NCBI RefSeq assembly: GCF_017873235.1
Contig: NZ_JAGGJZ010000005.1
Location: 1 to 64,000, forward strand
DNA from: Clostridium moniliforme
Lineage (GTDB): Bacteria > Bacillota > Clostridia > Clostridiales > Clostridiaceae
DNA length: 64,000 bases
Reading direction: 5' to 3'
The notes below the pieces were generated by a model. The model was not told where the DNA came from. It did no database searches and saw nothing but the letters and a program-made list of their open reading frames with translations. Positions 54,705-64,000 of this stretch are shown here, piece by piece. The translations under genes were made by a program, and so were the position numbers. Numbering within the stretch: the stretch's first letter is position 1; the number at the start of each line of letters is the position of its first letter.

Positions 54705-55622
54705 ATGTTAAGTCATCAAAAGTATGTTGTATTATCACTTGAACTTCATTTGTTTTTTGCAAGAATTATGAAAGAGCACTTAATATTTATGAAAGCAGGA
54801 TTTACACCAAAGAATTCTAAACTTTCAAGAGAAGCAGATGATTATAAATTACATTTTGAGAAACTTTTATTAGATACAGTAAAATTAAGTGATGGAAGGA
54901 TTAGAAAAGGGTTAGTAAGGTCTGGAGAACTTTTTACTGAATATACTTTAAGCACAGAACGAAAAACACAATATTTTACAGGGATAAAAATAAATGAAAA
55001 TATAACTAAAATGGAAATGAAATTAGATTATGGGAATGAAGATTGTATTAAGTCAAAGTTAGTAAATACTATAAAACAGCTTAATAAAAGAGCTAAAAGA
55101 TTAGTTGAAGGTTTGATAGATTTAAAGATTAGGGTTTTAAATGGGGTTTTATCTTGTGAACTTTTTACATCTAATTATCCGTTATTCCTTGAACACATAA
55201 TAGATGAGGCAAAGTTATATAAATCTTGCATAATAGATTTAGAAAATGAAAGAAATATTGAGGAGAGAAATATTCGGGAATCAGAAATATTTTGGAATCA
55301 TACTATGATGGAGCATTCATTATTTATAAGAGGAATGCTTGATCCTTCAGAAAATGATTTAATAAAAATTTCTGATAAATTTTCTAAAGAATATGCTAAA
55401 CTTTTGCAAAAGGGAAATAGTGTGCCATACATTTCAATAGATAATATTACAAGGGAATCTTTAGATGAGACAATGAAACTTAAAAACTTTAAAAAGTCTG
55501 GAGTAGAAGGTATAGATAGTTGTAAAATAAGATCTGTTATGTTACCTCTTTTAGCTGATCATGTATTAAGAGAAGCTAATCATTACATTAGACTTCTAAA
55601 AAAATACGAATGTGAAGATTAA
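54705..55622 (+). CDS. DUF2935 family protein
   Basis: 305-residue helical protein with two repeats of a four-helix-bundle unit. Repeat 1 has LELHLFFARIMKEHLIFMKAG (about residues 10-30) and repeat 2 has FWNHTMMEHSLFIRGMLDPSE (about 196-216). Histidine and glutamate residues at matching places (H..F..R.MKEH and H...MEH) resemble metal-binding ferritin-like proteins. Function is unknown. RBS TCGGGGGAA is 5 bases before ATG. The 236 bases upstream are AT-rich with no gene or RNA that I can support. Confidence 0.8.
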   Translation: MLSHQKYVVLSLELHLFFARIMKEHLIFMKAGFTPKNSKLSREADDYKLHFEKLLLDTVKLSDGRIRKGLVRSGELFTEYTLSTERKTQYFTGIKINENITKMEMKLDYGNEDCIKSKLVNTIKQLNKRAKRLVEGLIDLKIRVLNGVLSCELFTSNYPLFLEHIIDEAKLYKSCIIDLENERNIEERNIRESEIFWNHTMMEHSLFIRGMLDPSENDLIKISDKFSKEYAKLLQKGNSVPYISIDNITRESLDETMKLKNFKKSGVEGIDSCKIRSVMLPLLADHVLREANHYIRLLKKYECED

Positions 55623-55628
55623 AATATT

Positions 55629-55662
55629 AAAAATAGGGCTTAATAAAAGCCCTATTTTTTTC
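55629..55662. terminator. Terminator between DUF2935 and YjiH-type genes
   Basis: Stem AAATAGGGCTT / AAGCCCTATTT with T run; convergent genes on both sides. Confidence 0.88.
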
Positions 55663-55719
55663 TTTATATTAAATTTTTAAAGATTCAATTAAAAATAATG
55701 TTAATAAAGTTATTTAAAT

Positions 55720-57075
55720 TTAAAAGAATATGTTTGCCATAATAACTATAACAGGCAATGTTACAAGAGTTCTTTCAAAGAATAATATTATTAAATCTTT
55801 AATGTTAACTGGTATTTTAGAACCAAGTAAAAGTCCTCCAACCTCTGACATATAAATAAGTTGAGTTACTGATAAACAAGCAACTATAAATCTAGTCATT
55901 TCATTAGTTATAGTAGTTGCAAGAACAGATGGTATAAACATGTCAGCAAATCCAACGATTAATGTTTGTGAAGCTGCAGCAGCCTCTGGAACTCCAAGTA
56001 ATTTTAATAATGGAATAAATGGTGTTCCCATTATTTGAAATATTGTAGTGTATTCTGCAATCATAAGAGCGATTCCACCCATAGCCATAACTACAGCTAG
56101 TACACCTATCCACATATCTAAAACATTTTTAATTCCTGATATAAAGAATTCTTTTGGATGAGTATTTTTATCAGCTCTTTCAACAGCTTTTTCAACTCCC
56201 CAAGAAAATGGAGTATATCCTTCTGGAATTACCTCTAAATCCTTTGATGTTTGTCCATTATAGTACTCATCTTCTTTTCTTGAAAGTGGGGGTATTCTAG
56301 GAATTATCATTGCTGCAACTATTCCTGATAAAGTTACTGTTAGATAGAATGGTAAAAACATATGAGCTAGTCCAACTTGAGATATAACAACTAAGCAGAA
56401 TGTTATTGAAACAGCAGAGAAGGTTGTACCAATTACAGCTGCTTCTCTTTTTGTATAAAAGCCTTGTTCATATTGTTTTGACGTAAGTAATATACCAATA
56501 CTTCCATCTCCAAGCCATGAGGCAATACAGTCTATTGAAGATCTACCTGGTAAATTAAATATAGGTCTCATAACTTTTGTAAGTAATGATCCTACAAATT
56601 CTAATAAACCAAAGTCTAAAAGTAGAGGAAGTAAAAATCCTGCAAATAGGAAAACTGCTATTAGTATTGGTAGTAGGTCATTTAATACTAATCCACCAGT
56701 ATTTTCTGACCAAATAAATTCAGGTCCTATATTAAAATAGGCACATATAACAAATATCATTCCTATAATTCTAGTAATAAACCATAGAGGTGTTACATTA
56801 AACAAATTATTTAAATATTTATTTTCAGTTAAAAATTTTGGTTTAATTGTTTTAATTATAACACTTCCTATAACAGATACAGATATTAGTATTAAAGCCA
56901 TTAGTTTTAAGAGGTCTGTGTAATTTCCTTCAATGAATTTAGCTAAAAAAGCAATTGGGATAGTTATTTGTCCTTCAATTTTCATTGGAATCATAAATAA
57001 TAATATTCCAATAAAAGATGGTAAGATAAATTTTAATAACGATTTCGTCTGATACTTATTTGATTTTTTATTCAT
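55720..57075 (-). CDS. YjiH-type membrane protein (nucleoside-recognition/gate domains)
   Basis: 451-residue integral membrane protein with about ten helices and two gate (SpmA/SpmB-like) regions: RSSIDCIASWLGDGSIGILLTSKQYEQG and TLIVGFADMFIPSVLATT. The family is annotated as YjiH or nucleoside recognition domain protein; a transport role is assumed, substrate unknown. The start is ATG at 57075 because AAAGGAGAG precedes it by 8 bases; the upstream TTG lies before the RBS. Single gene. Confidence 0.82.
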   Translation of the reverse strand: MNKKSNKYQTKSLLKFILPSFIGILLFMIPMKIEGQITIPIAFLAKFIEGNYTDLLKLMALILISVSVIGSVIIKTIKPKFLTENKYLNNLFNVTPLWFITRIIGMIFVICAYFNIGPEFIWSENTGGLVLNDLLPILIAVFLFAGFLLPLLLDFGLLEFVGSLLTKVMRPIFNLPGRSSIDCIASWLGDGSIGILLTSKQYEQGFYTKREAAVIGTTFSAVSITFCLVVISQVGLAHMFLPFYLTVTLSGIVAAMIIPRIPPLSRKEDEYYNGQTSKDLEVIPEGYTPFSWGVEKAVERADKNTHPKEFFISGIKNVLDMWIGVLAVVMAMGGIALMIAEYTTIFQIMGTPFIPLLKLLGVPEAAAASQTLIVGFADMFIPSVLATTITNEMTRFIVACLSVTQLIYMSEVGGLLLGSKIPVNIKDLIILFFERTLVTLPVIVIMANIFF

Positions 57076-57490
57076 AAGTAACTCTCCTTTATACAAATTT
57101 TATGCATAAAAATTTTATAAATATACAATATATATATATTATAATAACCTATATTATGAAAAAAAGATAGTGCTAAAATAAAAAAAATTAACAAAAAATA
57201 CATAAAATATATGAGAAAAATCTAGGAATACGTGAGTTTTAAATAAAAAAATTTACAAATAAGTTTAATTTTAAATAGAGTGTATAAGAAATAGAGAAAA
57301 ATGAGTATATATGCAAAAAATTAAAGATAATACAAGACAAAATGTTAACATCCATTTAAATGAATGAATATGAGTTAAATTGGATATAAATAGAAAATGA
57401 ACAAAAATTAAAACAAAAGTATAATTTAAAAATATTTAACTTATTTATAAAAAATAATTAGAAATTAGCAGTTTTTATTAATAAGTATAC
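57076..57490. other. Gene-free AT-rich region upstream of the YjiH-type gene
   Basis: About 415 bases of very AT-rich sequence containing the promoter region of the YjiH-type gene (minus strand). I see no frame with an RBS, no tRNA and no known riboswitch. The glpK terminator closes it on the right. Confidence 0.6.
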
Positions 57491-57492
57491 AA

Positions 57493-57540
57493 AAAAGAAC
57501 CACTAGATTTAGAAAATTTTCTAAATAGTAGTTCCTTTTA
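57493..57540 (-). terminator. glpK terminator
   Basis: Imperfect inverted repeat (GGAACTACTATTTAG / CTAAATCTAGTGGTTC on the minus strand) with TTTTTT beyond it, 10 bases after the glpK stop. Confidence 0.88.
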
Positions 57541-57550
57541 TAATTAATTA

Positions 57551-59050
57551 TTATTCAGCTTCCCATTCCATTGATCGTTTAACTGCTTTTTTCCAACCAG
57601 CATAGTACTTATCAATTTCTTCCTTAGGAGCCTTTGGTTCAAATCTTTCACTAATAAATTTCATAGCTTTAATTTCTTCTTTATCTTTCCAGAATCCAAC
57701 TGCAAGACCTGCTAAGTAAGCAGCACCTAATGCTGTTGTTTCTACTATCATTGGTTTTTCAACAGTTGTTCTAATTAAATCTGCTTGGAATTGCATTAAG
57801 AAATTATTTCTACTTGCCCCTCCATCAACACATAATGTATTTAAATTACAACCTGTATCTGAAATCATTGCATCTAAAACATCTTTAGTTTGATAAGCAA
57901 TTGCTTCTAAAGCTGCTCTTATTATGTGATTTCTATTAGATCCTCTTGTTAATCCAAGTATTGCTCCTCTAGCATACATATCCCAATAAGGTGCTCCAAG
58001 ACCTACAAAAGCAGGAACAACATATACACCACCATTATTTTTAACTTTTTTAGCAAAATATTCTGAATCAGGAGCATCATTTATTAATTTTAATTCATCT
58101 CTAAGCCATTGAATAACAGCTCCACCAACAAATATAGATCCTTCTAAAACATACTGAACATTATCTTTGGTACTTGCCCCTATTGTTGTTAGTAATCCTT
58201 TTTTACTTTTAACTATTTCATTTCCTGTATTCATTAATAGGAAACAGCCTGTTCCATAAGTATTTTTAGCATCTCCCTTTTCAAAAGCAGTTTGACCAAA
58301 TAAAGCAGCTTGTTGGTCTCCAGCCATACCTGATACAGGAATTCTAATTCCGCCTTTTCCTCCAAGGTTTGTATATCCATATATTTCTGATGAGCTTTTA
58401 ACTTCTGGAAGCATATTTCTAGGAATGTTTAATATTTTTAATAATTTTTCGTCCCATTTTAAATCTTTTATATTAAATAACATAGTTCTTGAGGCATTAG
58501 TATAATCTGTTACATGAACTTTACCATTTGTAAGTTTCCATACAAGCCATGTATCTACTGTTCCAAATAGTAATTCACCTTTTTCTGCCTTCTCTCTAGC
58601 ACCCTCAACATTATCAAGAATCCATTTAATTTTTGTACCTGAAAAATAAGCATCTATTATTAATCCTGTATTATCCTTTACGTAGTCTTCTAATCCATCT
58701 ATTTTTCTTAATTCATCACACATTGAAGCAGTTCTTCTACATTGCCAAACTATTGCATTGTAAATAGGAACTCCAGTTTTCTTATCCCAAACTATTGTAG
58801 TTTCTCTTTGGTTTGTAATACCTATTGCTGCAATTTCTTCTTGGCTAATATTACTTTGTGCTATTGCTTCTTGTAGTACACCAAATTGTGATGACCATAT
58901 TTCCATAGGATTGTGTTCAACCCAGCCTTCTTTTGGATAAATTTGATTAAATTCTTTTTGACTTACTGCAATTATATTTTGTTGTTTATCAAAGATTATT
59001 GCTCTTGAACTTGTTGTTCCTTGGTCTAATGCTATTACATATTTTTTCAT
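57551..59050 (-). CDS. glpK: Glycerol kinase
   Basis: FGGY-family kinase that phosphorylates glycerol entering through GlpF to glycerol-3-phosphate. 499 residues. The phosphate-1 motif [11 protein letters not shown] is at residues 6-16; [48 protein letters not shown] and [18 protein letters not shown] follow. The loop that in lactic acid bacteria and Bacillus holds the HPr-phosphorylated histidine (SYHFYG type) is shortened to YTNLGGKGG here, without histidine. ATG at 59050 is set by AGAGGTGAG 4-5 bases before it. 37 bases downstream of glpF, one operon. Confidence 0.97.
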   Translation of the reverse strand: MKKYVIALDQGTTSSRAIIFDKQQNIIAVSQKEFNQIYPKEGWVEHNPMEIWSSQFGVLQEAIAQSNISQEEIAAIGITNQRETTIVWDKKTGVPIYNAIVWQCRRTASMCDELRKIDGLEDYVKDNTGLIIDAYFSGTKIKWILDNVEGAREKAEKGELLFGTVDTWLVWKLTNGKVHVTDYTNASRTMLFNIKDLKWDEKLLKILNIPRNMLPEVKSSSEIYGYTNLGGKGGIRIPVSGMAGDQQAALFGQTAFEKGDAKNTYGTGCFLLMNTGNEIVKSKKGLLTTIGASTKDNVQYVLEGSIFVGGAVIQWLRDELKLINDAPDSEYFAKKVKNNGGVYVVPAFVGLGAPYWDMYARGAILGLTRGSNRNHIIRAALEAIAYQTKDVLDAMISDTGCNLNTLCVDGGASRNNFLMQFQADLIRTTVEKPMIVETTALGAAYLAGLAVGFWKDKEEIKAMKFISERFEPKAPKEEIDKYYAGWKKAVKRSMEWEAE

Positions 59051-59087
59051 TCTACTCACCTCTAAATAAAATTTAAAATTAAATTAC

Positions 59088-59792
59088 TTAAAATATGGTT
59101 ACAAATACAAGTGCTCCAGCAATAGCACCTAATATAGGAGCTACAACAGGAATCCATGCATATTTCCAATCTGCATCTCTTTTTCCTGGTACAGGTAAAA
59201 TTGCATGAGCTATTCTTGGTCCTAAGTCTCTAGCTGGGTTAATTGCATAACCTGTAGTACCTCCTGAACTTAAGCCTAATGCCCAAATTAATAAACCTAC
59301 AGCAAGGGTATTTAAACCATTTGCCATTTTAACTGCATTAATTCCTAAAATTCCAAATACTAAAAAGAAAGTTCCTAAGAATTCACTGATAAAATTAAAT
59401 AAACCATTTCTTATAGCAGGGCCTGTACAAAATACGCCTAGCTTACCATCTTTATCATCAGTTTCTTCAAAGTGATTATAATATTGAATAAATACTAATA
59501 CTGCACCTAAGAAAGCTCCAATCATTTGAGCTGTTATATACATAGGTACTTGGCTCCAAGGAAAATCTCCAATAGAAGCTAAAGCAAGTGTTAGTGCTGG
59601 ATTAAAATGAGCACCACTTGTAGCACCAAATATAAAGGCAGGAATAGCAACAGCAAAAGCCCAGCCAGTTGTTATAACCATCCATCCACTATTTGATCCT
59701 TTAGTTTTTTTCAAAACAACATTTGCTACAACTCCATCACCTAAATAAATTAGAATCATTGTACCAAACATTTCAGCTAGAAAATTGATCAT
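59088..59792 (-). CDS. glpF: Glycerol uptake facilitator (aquaglyceroporin)
   Basis: MIP-family channel, 234 residues, six membrane helices. The two NPA half-helix motifs are GAHFNPALTLA (near residue 65) and GYAINPARDLGPR (near 190); the arginine after the second and the larger D-loop (YNHFEETDDKDGK) are typical of glycerol facilitators. RBS GGAGGT is 8 bases before ATG. It is first in glpFK behind a leader with a terminator and a cre-like site. Confidence 0.95.
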   Translation of the reverse strand: MINFLAEMFGTMILIYLGDGVVANVVLKKTKGSNSGWMVITTGWAFAVAIPAFIFGATSGAHFNPALTLALASIGDFPWSQVPMYITAQMIGAFLGAVLVFIQYYNHFEETDDKDGKLGVFCTGPAIRNGLFNFISEFLGTFFLVFGILGINAVKMANGLNTLAVGLLIWALGLSSGGTTGYAINPARDLGPRIAHAILPVPGKRDADWKYAWIPVVAPILGAIAGALVFVTIF

Positions 59793-59885
59793 AAAAATAC
59801 CTCCATTAAAATTTTATAATTTTAATATTATTTATATAAAATAATTAATATTATTTTTTAATAAGCTAAAGTTACAATAATAAAA

Positions 59886-59930
59886 ATAAAAAAAGCCAAG
59901 CAAAAATAATATAAAAATCTTTTATGCTTA
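59886..59930 (-). terminator. Terminator in the glpF leader (possible GlpP target)
   Basis: On the minus strand AAGCATAAAA pairs with TTTTTGCTT across an AT-rich inner stem (59898-59929), followed by GGCTTTTTTTATTTTTA. It stands about 95 bases before glpF. In Bacillus the antiterminator GlpP acts on such a leader terminator; glpP is not in this window. Confidence 0.7.
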
Positions 59931-59954
59931 ACTCTCTAAAACTCTATCACACAA

Positions 59955-59960
59955 ATTATA
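59955..59960 (-). promoter_or_regulatory. -10 box of glpF promoter
   Basis: Minus-strand TATAAT with TTTGTGTG after it; the -35 region is poor, suggesting a regulated promoter. It would start transcription about 20 bases before the leader terminator. Confidence 0.5.
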
Positions 59961-59994
59961 TTTATTTTATTTAATTAAAAATTAGAACATGTTT

Positions 59995-60008
59995 TGAAAA
60001 TGTTTACA
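59995..60008. promoter_or_regulatory. cre-like CcpA site upstream of glpFK
   Basis: TGAAAATGTTTACA matches the catabolite-responsive element pattern (TGAAANCGNTTNCA type) at all but one of its fixed positions. It lies 35 bases upstream of the glpF -10 box, a place where CcpA binding could repress glycerol use in the presence of sugars. Confidence 0.55.
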
Positions 60009-60010
60009 AA

Positions 60011-60240
60011 AATAGTATATCACTTTTATGTGAATATGTAAAAATTTTTTAATAAAAATACAAATATATTATTTTAATATGATAAGCTTATATAAGTAAT
60101 AAATTTATATTAGTCAAATTTAACAATATTAGAAATATATTTTATAATATTAATTATATTATTTATAAAATATATTATGTTAAAATAACTAATGAATAAC
60201 AAGATTAATTATATAATTTAAATACAAGGGGTTGTAAAAA
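60011..60240. other. AT-rich gap between glpF and proB
   Basis: Together with the glpF leader this makes a 448-base divergent intergenic region. The proB half is extremely AT-rich. GGGGTTG at 60230-60236 is a weak proB RBS. I see no T-box, no known riboswitch and no small gene in this part. Confidence 0.55.
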
Positions 60241-61059
60241 ATGAATATAAGAAACGACATAAAAAATGCTAAAAGAATAGTTATAAAGGTTGGAACATCT
60301 ACCTTAACTTATGAAAATGGAAATATTAATTTAACAAGAATTGAAGTATTAACTAGAGTTATTTCAGATTTAATGAATTGTGGTAAGGAAGTTGTACTTG
60401 TTACATCAGGAGCTATAGGAGTTGGATGTAGTAAATTAAAGTTAGAAGAAAGACCCCAAAGTATTAGAGAAAAACAAGCAGTTGCCTCAATAGGTCAATG
60501 TGAGCTTATGCATATATATAGTAAATTTTTTGCAGAGTATAATATTACTGTAGGTCAAGTTTTACTTACAAGGGATGTAGTTGAAGATAATCATATTAGA
60601 AATAATGTATGTAATACTTTTAATACATTATTAGATATGGGTGTTCTTCCAATAGTAAATGAAAATGACACAGTAGCTATTGATGAAATTGAGAATATAG
60701 TTAGGTTCGGAGATAATGATAACTTATCAGCAATTGTTTCATGGCTTGTATCAGCAGACCTTCTTATAATACTTTCAGATATAGATGGATTTTATGATAA
60801 GGATCCAAGAACTAATGAAGATGCAAAACTTATACCAGAAATAGTAGAAATAACAGAGGAATTAGAAAAGGCAGCAGGTGGTGCAGGAACAAACCTTGGA
60901 ACAGGTGGAATGATTACAAAAATTGAAGCTGCAAAATATGCAAATAATGTAGGTGTAAATGTAGTGCTTGCAAATGGAGAAAATCCTAAAATATTACTAG
61001 AAATATTAAATGGTAAAGAAATCGGAACATTATTTACAAAAAATGAAAGGAGAAATTAA
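60241..61059 (+). CDS. proB: Glutamate 5-kinase
   Basis: First enzyme of proline synthesis: ATP-dependent phosphorylation of glutamate. 272 residues with [53 protein letters not shown] and [15 protein letters not shown]. It ends after the amino acid kinase domain and lacks the C-terminal PUA domain of the longer ProB type. proA starts 2 bases after its stop; together they form an operon. Confidence 0.96.
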   Translation: MNIRNDIKNAKRIVIKVGTSTLTYENGNINLTRIEVLTRVISDLMNCGKEVVLVTSGAIGVGCSKLKLEERPQSIREKQAVASIGQCELMHIYSKFFAEYNITVGQVLLTRDVVEDNHIRNNVCNTFNTLLDMGVLPIVNENDTVAIDEIENIVRFGDNDNLSAIVSWLVSADLLIILSDIDGFYDKDPRTNEDAKLIPEIVEITEELEKAAGGAGTNLGTGGMITKIEAAKYANNVGVNVVLANGENPKILLEILNGKEIGTLFTKNERRN

Positions 61060-61061
61060 AA

Positions 61062-62306
61062 ATGAGTGAATTAATCTCAAAGGGTAAGAAAGCAAAGGAA
61101 GCTTCTTATGTTTTAGCAAATCTTAGTACAACTGATAAAGATAAAGCTTTAAGATTAATGGCAGATAAGTTATTAGAAAAGGCTGATGAAATAATAGATG
61201 AAAATAAAAAAGATTTAAAGAAAGCTGTAGAAAAGGGAACAAGTAAAGCTATGCTAGATAGATTATCTTTAGATAAATCTAGGATAGAGGGAATGGCAGA
61301 TGGACTTATGCAGCTTATTAATCTTCAAGATCCAGTTGGAGAAGTAATAGAAATGTGGAATAGACCAAATGGACTTCAAATTGGTAAGAAGAGAGTTCCA
61401 ATGGGTGTTATAGGAATAATATATGAAGCTAGACCAAATGTTACTTGTGATGCAGCTGGACTTTGTTTAAAGACAGGAAATGCAGTTATATTAAGAGGTG
61501 GAAAAGAAGCTATAAATTCAAATATAGCAATAATAAAAGCTCTTAGAGAAGGACTAAAGGAGTCAGGTCTTCCAGAAGATTCAGTAAGTCTTGTTGAAGA
61601 TACAAGCAGAGAAGTTGCAACAGAGATGATGAGATTAAATGATTATATAGATGTGTTAATTCCAAGGGGAGGAGCTGGGCTTATAAAAGCTGTAGTTCAA
61701 AATGCAACAGTTCCTGTAATTGAAACTGGAACAGGAAATTGTCATATATATGTAGATTCAGATTGTGACTTTGAAATGGCAAAAAATATAGTAGTTAATG
61801 CAAAGACATCAAGACCAGCAGTATGTAATGCAGCAGAGAGTTTAGTAATTCATAGAGATGTTGCAGAAGAAATTCTTCCTATATTAACTAAAGCTTTAAG
61901 AGAAAAGGATGTTCTTTTAAAAGGTGATGAGAGAGCTTGTAGTATAATAAAAGATATGGAAAGAGCAACAGAAGAAGATTTTTATAAAGAATATTTAGAT
62001 TATATTATGAGTGTAAAAATTGTTGATAGTATAGATGATGCAATTTCACATATTAATAAATATAATACAGGACATTCAGAAGCAATAGTTACAAATAATT
62101 ATTTTAATTCTCAAAAGTTTCTTCAAAGAATTGATGCAGCAGCAGTTTATGTAAATGCATCAACAAGATTTACAGATGGTGGAGAATTTGGATTTGGAGC
62201 AGAAATTGGAATAAGTACACAAAAACTTCATGCAAGAGGGCCTATGGGACTTAAAGAACTTACAACAGTTAAGTATATAATATTTGGAAATGGTCAAATT
62301 AGATAA
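61062..62306 (+). CDS. proA: Gamma-glutamyl phosphate reductase
   Basis: Second enzyme of proline synthesis, NADPH-dependent reduction of glutamyl phosphate to glutamate semialdehyde. 414 residues, aldehyde dehydrogenase fold: [46 protein letters not shown] and the catalytic cysteine in [13 protein letters not shown]. The C-terminal [20 protein letters not shown] is typical. RBS AAAGGAG is 8 bases before ATG. Confidence 0.97.
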   Translation: MSELISKGKKAKEASYVLANLSTTDKDKALRLMADKLLEKADEIIDENKKDLKKAVEKGTSKAMLDRLSLDKSRIEGMADGLMQLINLQDPVGEVIEMWNRPNGLQIGKKRVPMGVIGIIYEARPNVTCDAAGLCLKTGNAVILRGGKEAINSNIAIIKALREGLKESGLPEDSVSLVEDTSREVATEMMRLNDYIDVLIPRGGAGLIKAVVQNATVPVIETGTGNCHIYVDSDCDFEMAKNIVVNAKTSRPAVCNAAESLVIHRDVAEEILPILTKALREKDVLLKGDERACSIIKDMERATEEDFYKEYLDYIMSVKIVDSIDDAISHINKYNTGHSEAIVTNNYFNSQKFLQRIDAAAVYVNASTRFTDGGEFGFGAEIGISTQKLHARGPMGLKELTTVKYIIFGNGQIR

Positions 62307-62374
62307 TTAAAGATTTTATTGATTTTAAGGATTTTTAAATTAAAAAACTTTGGTATAAATGGAGGGTGCAGCAT

Positions 62375-62827
62375 ATGAAGATTTTTATTGAGAATTTTGA
62401 TGAACTTACAAATGAAATTTTATATAAAATAGTTCAAGAAAGATTTGAGGTTTTTGCTTGTGAACAAAAAATAACCTGTGAAAATGAATTTGATGGTAAG
62501 GATAAAGATTGTATACATGTTTATGCAAAGGATGGAGATAAGATAGCAGCTTATCTTAGAATACTTCCTAAAGGAATTGGATATAATGATGCACCGGCAA
62601 TTGGTAGAGTTATAGTAAGTAAAGATTATAGAAGGCATGGTCTTGGAACAGTCATATTAAAGGAAGCTATAAAATATATTAAGGAAAACTATAATGAAGA
62701 AAAAATAAAATTATCATCTCAAGAATATGTTAAAAAGCTTTATGAAAATGTTGGATTTAAGGTAGTCTCAGAACCTTATGATGAAGCTGGAATTCAACAT
62801 GTAAAGATGGTTTATAATATAAAATAA
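62375..62827 (+). CDS. GNAT-family N-acetyltransferase (ElaA-like)
   Basis: 150-residue acetyltransferase. It has EILYKIVQERFEVFACEQKI at the start, typical of ElaA-like proteins, AYLRILPKG, and the acetyl-CoA loop RVIVSKDYRRHGLGTVILKEA with R-x-x-G-x-G. Substrate unknown. I use ATG 62375 since GGAGGG is 8 bases upstream; a GTG three codons earlier overlaps that site. 68 bases after proA and followed by a terminator; possibly in the proBA transcript. Confidence 0.88.
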   Translation: MKIFIENFDELTNEILYKIVQERFEVFACEQKITCENEFDGKDKDCIHVYAKDGDKIAAYLRILPKGIGYNDAPAIGRVIVSKDYRRHGLGTVILKEAIKYIKENYNEEKIKLSSQEYVKKLYENVGFKVVSEPYDEAGIQHVKMVYNIK

Positions 62828-62828
62828 A

Positions 62829-62868
62829 AAAAGATCCTCCAAGCGATGAGTATTGGGGGATCTTTTTG
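62829..62868 (+). terminator. Terminator after GNAT gene
   Basis: Stem AAAGATCCTCCAA / TTGGGGGATCTTT with one G-T pair, loop GCGATGAGTA and TTTTT tail. Confidence 0.9.
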
Positions 62869-63071
62869 AAAAGTAGTATTGAAATAGTAAGTAGGGTCAG
62901 TTCTATAAGAAAATAGTAACTGCCGCTTACTATAATTATCTGAATATTCAAATAAATTATACTATAAATTTGATAAAAAATCAATTTATTAATATATACT
63001 ATGGAATATGGAAAAATATGTTACAATATAATTAAGTAAAATAACAGTATAGGGGGAGAGTGTTTTTATAA

Positions 63072-63992
63072 TTGTTTTCAAAAAAATATAAAATAGTAAC
63101 ATCTTTAATACTGGTTTTAGGAATTGTTTTTATCTTTGCAGTAATTGGATATGAAAAAAATTATTCAAATTCTTCGAAGGTAGAAGCCAAAGGTTTTCAA
63201 TGGGAGGTTAAGAAAGATAATAAGACTATGTATTTAATAGGAACAATGCATCCTATTAATAATGATTATGAATATTTTAATAAAACAATAAAAGAAATAT
63301 TGAGAAATACTGATGTACTAGCAGTTGAAATTAATCCTTCAGAAGATGAACTTTTAAAAATTAATGTAGAAGGAACATATAGTGGTGGTAAATCAATTGA
63401 GGATGAACTTAATAAAAAACAGATTAAAAATCTTAAATCTATATGTAAAGAAGTTAATTGTGACTATGAAAAGATTAGAGTATTAAAACCATATTTAGTA
63501 GTAAATAATTTACAGTCTATTTTATATGAAAGAGCTGGACTAGCTATGGAAACTTTTGATGATATGTTAATTAAAAACTCATTAAAGAAAAATAAGAGGG
63601 TAGTTGAATTAGAAACTATAGGTTTTCAAGTGAATCTTCTAAATAAAGTTAATGGAATAGATGCTTTAAAGGTAAATTTAGATCTTCATAAAGATGGAAA
63701 GTTCATTGAAAATGGAAAAGATATAATTAATTATTCCAAAGAGTTAATGAATGGGTATTCTAAAGGGGATAGTAAGGTTATGGAAGAAGCAATAAAATTT
63801 CAAAAGCAAAATAAGAAAGAATATAACCTTATGATAAAAGATAGAAATATAAATATGGTAAAAAAGATGGAAGGATTTTTTAATGAAAATGGAGTATATG
63901 CAATAGCTGTTGGATCTTTACATTTTTTTGGTGAGGATGGAATAGTAAATATAATGAAAAACAAAGGTTATGAGGTTACGAGGATAGAGTAA
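63072..63992 (+). CDS. TraB/GumN-family protein with N-terminal membrane anchor
   Basis: 306-residue protein of the TraB (GumN/PrgY-like) family, of debated hydrolase or peptidase-like function. A membrane or signal segment is at residues 9-26. The family motifs are MYLIGTMHPIN (GTxH, about residues 53-63), DVLAVEINPSED, and near the end VYAIAVGSLHFFGEDGIVNIM with GxxHxxG-type glycine and histidine. The start is a TTG; no in-frame ATG precedes the signal segment, and GGGGGAGAG lies 11 bases upstream. Ends 8 bases before the window edge. Confidence 0.83.
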   Translation: MFSKKYKIVTSLILVLGIVFIFAVIGYEKNYSNSSKVEAKGFQWEVKKDNKTMYLIGTMHPINNDYEYFNKTIKEILRNTDVLAVEINPSEDELLKINVEGTYSGGKSIEDELNKKQIKNLKSICKEVNCDYEKIRVLKPYLVVNNLQSILYERAGLAMETFDDMLIKNSLKKNKRVVELETIGFQVNLLNKVNGIDALKVNLDLHKDGKFIENGKDIINYSKELMNGYSKGDSKVMEEAIKFQKQNKKEYNLMIKDRNINMVKKMEGFFNENGVYAIAVGSLHFFGEDGIVNIMKNKGYEVTRIE

Positions 63993-64000
63993 ATAAGTCA

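Noticed and set aside
1..64000. CRISPR array, insertion sequence or prophage related to the Card1-like gene
   Set aside because: Reading both strands showed no regularly spaced repeats, transposase, integrase or phage structural genes.

Overview
The window reads as chromosomal DNA of a low-GC Clostridium (sensu stricto). The very AT-rich base composition, clostridial AddAB, Rnf and [FeFe] hydrogenase proteins, and the overall gene content fit Clostridium perfringens best. That species name is inferred from recognised proteins, not from a database search. No prophage, insertion sequence, rRNA operon or CRISPR array was seen.

Layout. 1-430: three tRNA-Ser genes (two identical UGA copies, one GCU) with a consensus promoter and terminators. 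544-7712: addB-addA recombination helicase-nuclease. 7796-11777: GtrA-like membrane protein, CCA-adding enzyme, L,D-transpeptidase, DUF1189 protein. 11910-16235: sbcD-sbcC. 16284-18921: rubrerythrin, DegV/FakB lipid-binding protein, orphan soluble histidine kinase. 19021-19095: tRNA-Arg(ACG). 19300-28735: a wall teichoic acid or related polyol-phosphate polymer cluster: ABC exporter, three CDP-polyol phosphotransferase-family enzymes, tarI/tarJ for CDP-ribitol, and an Alg14/Alg13-type split glycosyltransferase. A Card1-like (CARF-type N-terminus plus DUF1887 nuclease) gene follows 35 bases behind it at 28771-29895. 30092-37066: apbE, NusG domain II protein, Gx transporter and rnfCDGEAB, a sodium or proton pumping ferredoxin:NAD oxidoreductase. 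37229-38734: group B-like [FeFe] hydrogenase.

38765-42278: psd, HAD phosphatase, and an ABC-F protein with a degenerate second ATPase site. 42279-44140: a long leader with a tyrosine-rich 23-codon peptide, competing hairpins and two terminators, in front of an NSS-family transporter; this looks like translation-coupled attenuation by tyrosine. 44408-49893: ECF S component, lipoprotein, YbaK deacylase, AI-2E-type transporter, a GlpA-like flavoprotein and a hemolysin III homologue. 50108-52403: DUF1836 regulator and an unusual ABC-class ATPase; the hemolysin III and DUF1836 promoters each carry a copy of the same 17-bp palindrome. 52477-57075: single-subunit molybdopterin oxidoreductase, DUF2935 protein, YjiH-type membrane protein. 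57551-59792: glpF-glpK with a leader terminator and a cre-like site upstream. 60241-62306: proB-proA. 62375-63992: GNAT acetyltransferase and TraB/GumN-type protein.

Most interesting: the Card1-like nuclease with no CRISPR or cas10 in view, the tyrosine-rich leader, and the paired palindromes of the DUF1836/hemolysin III divergon. Starts were moved from the longest frame to an internal ATG with a better ribosome binding site in about a dozen genes, as noted in each entry.
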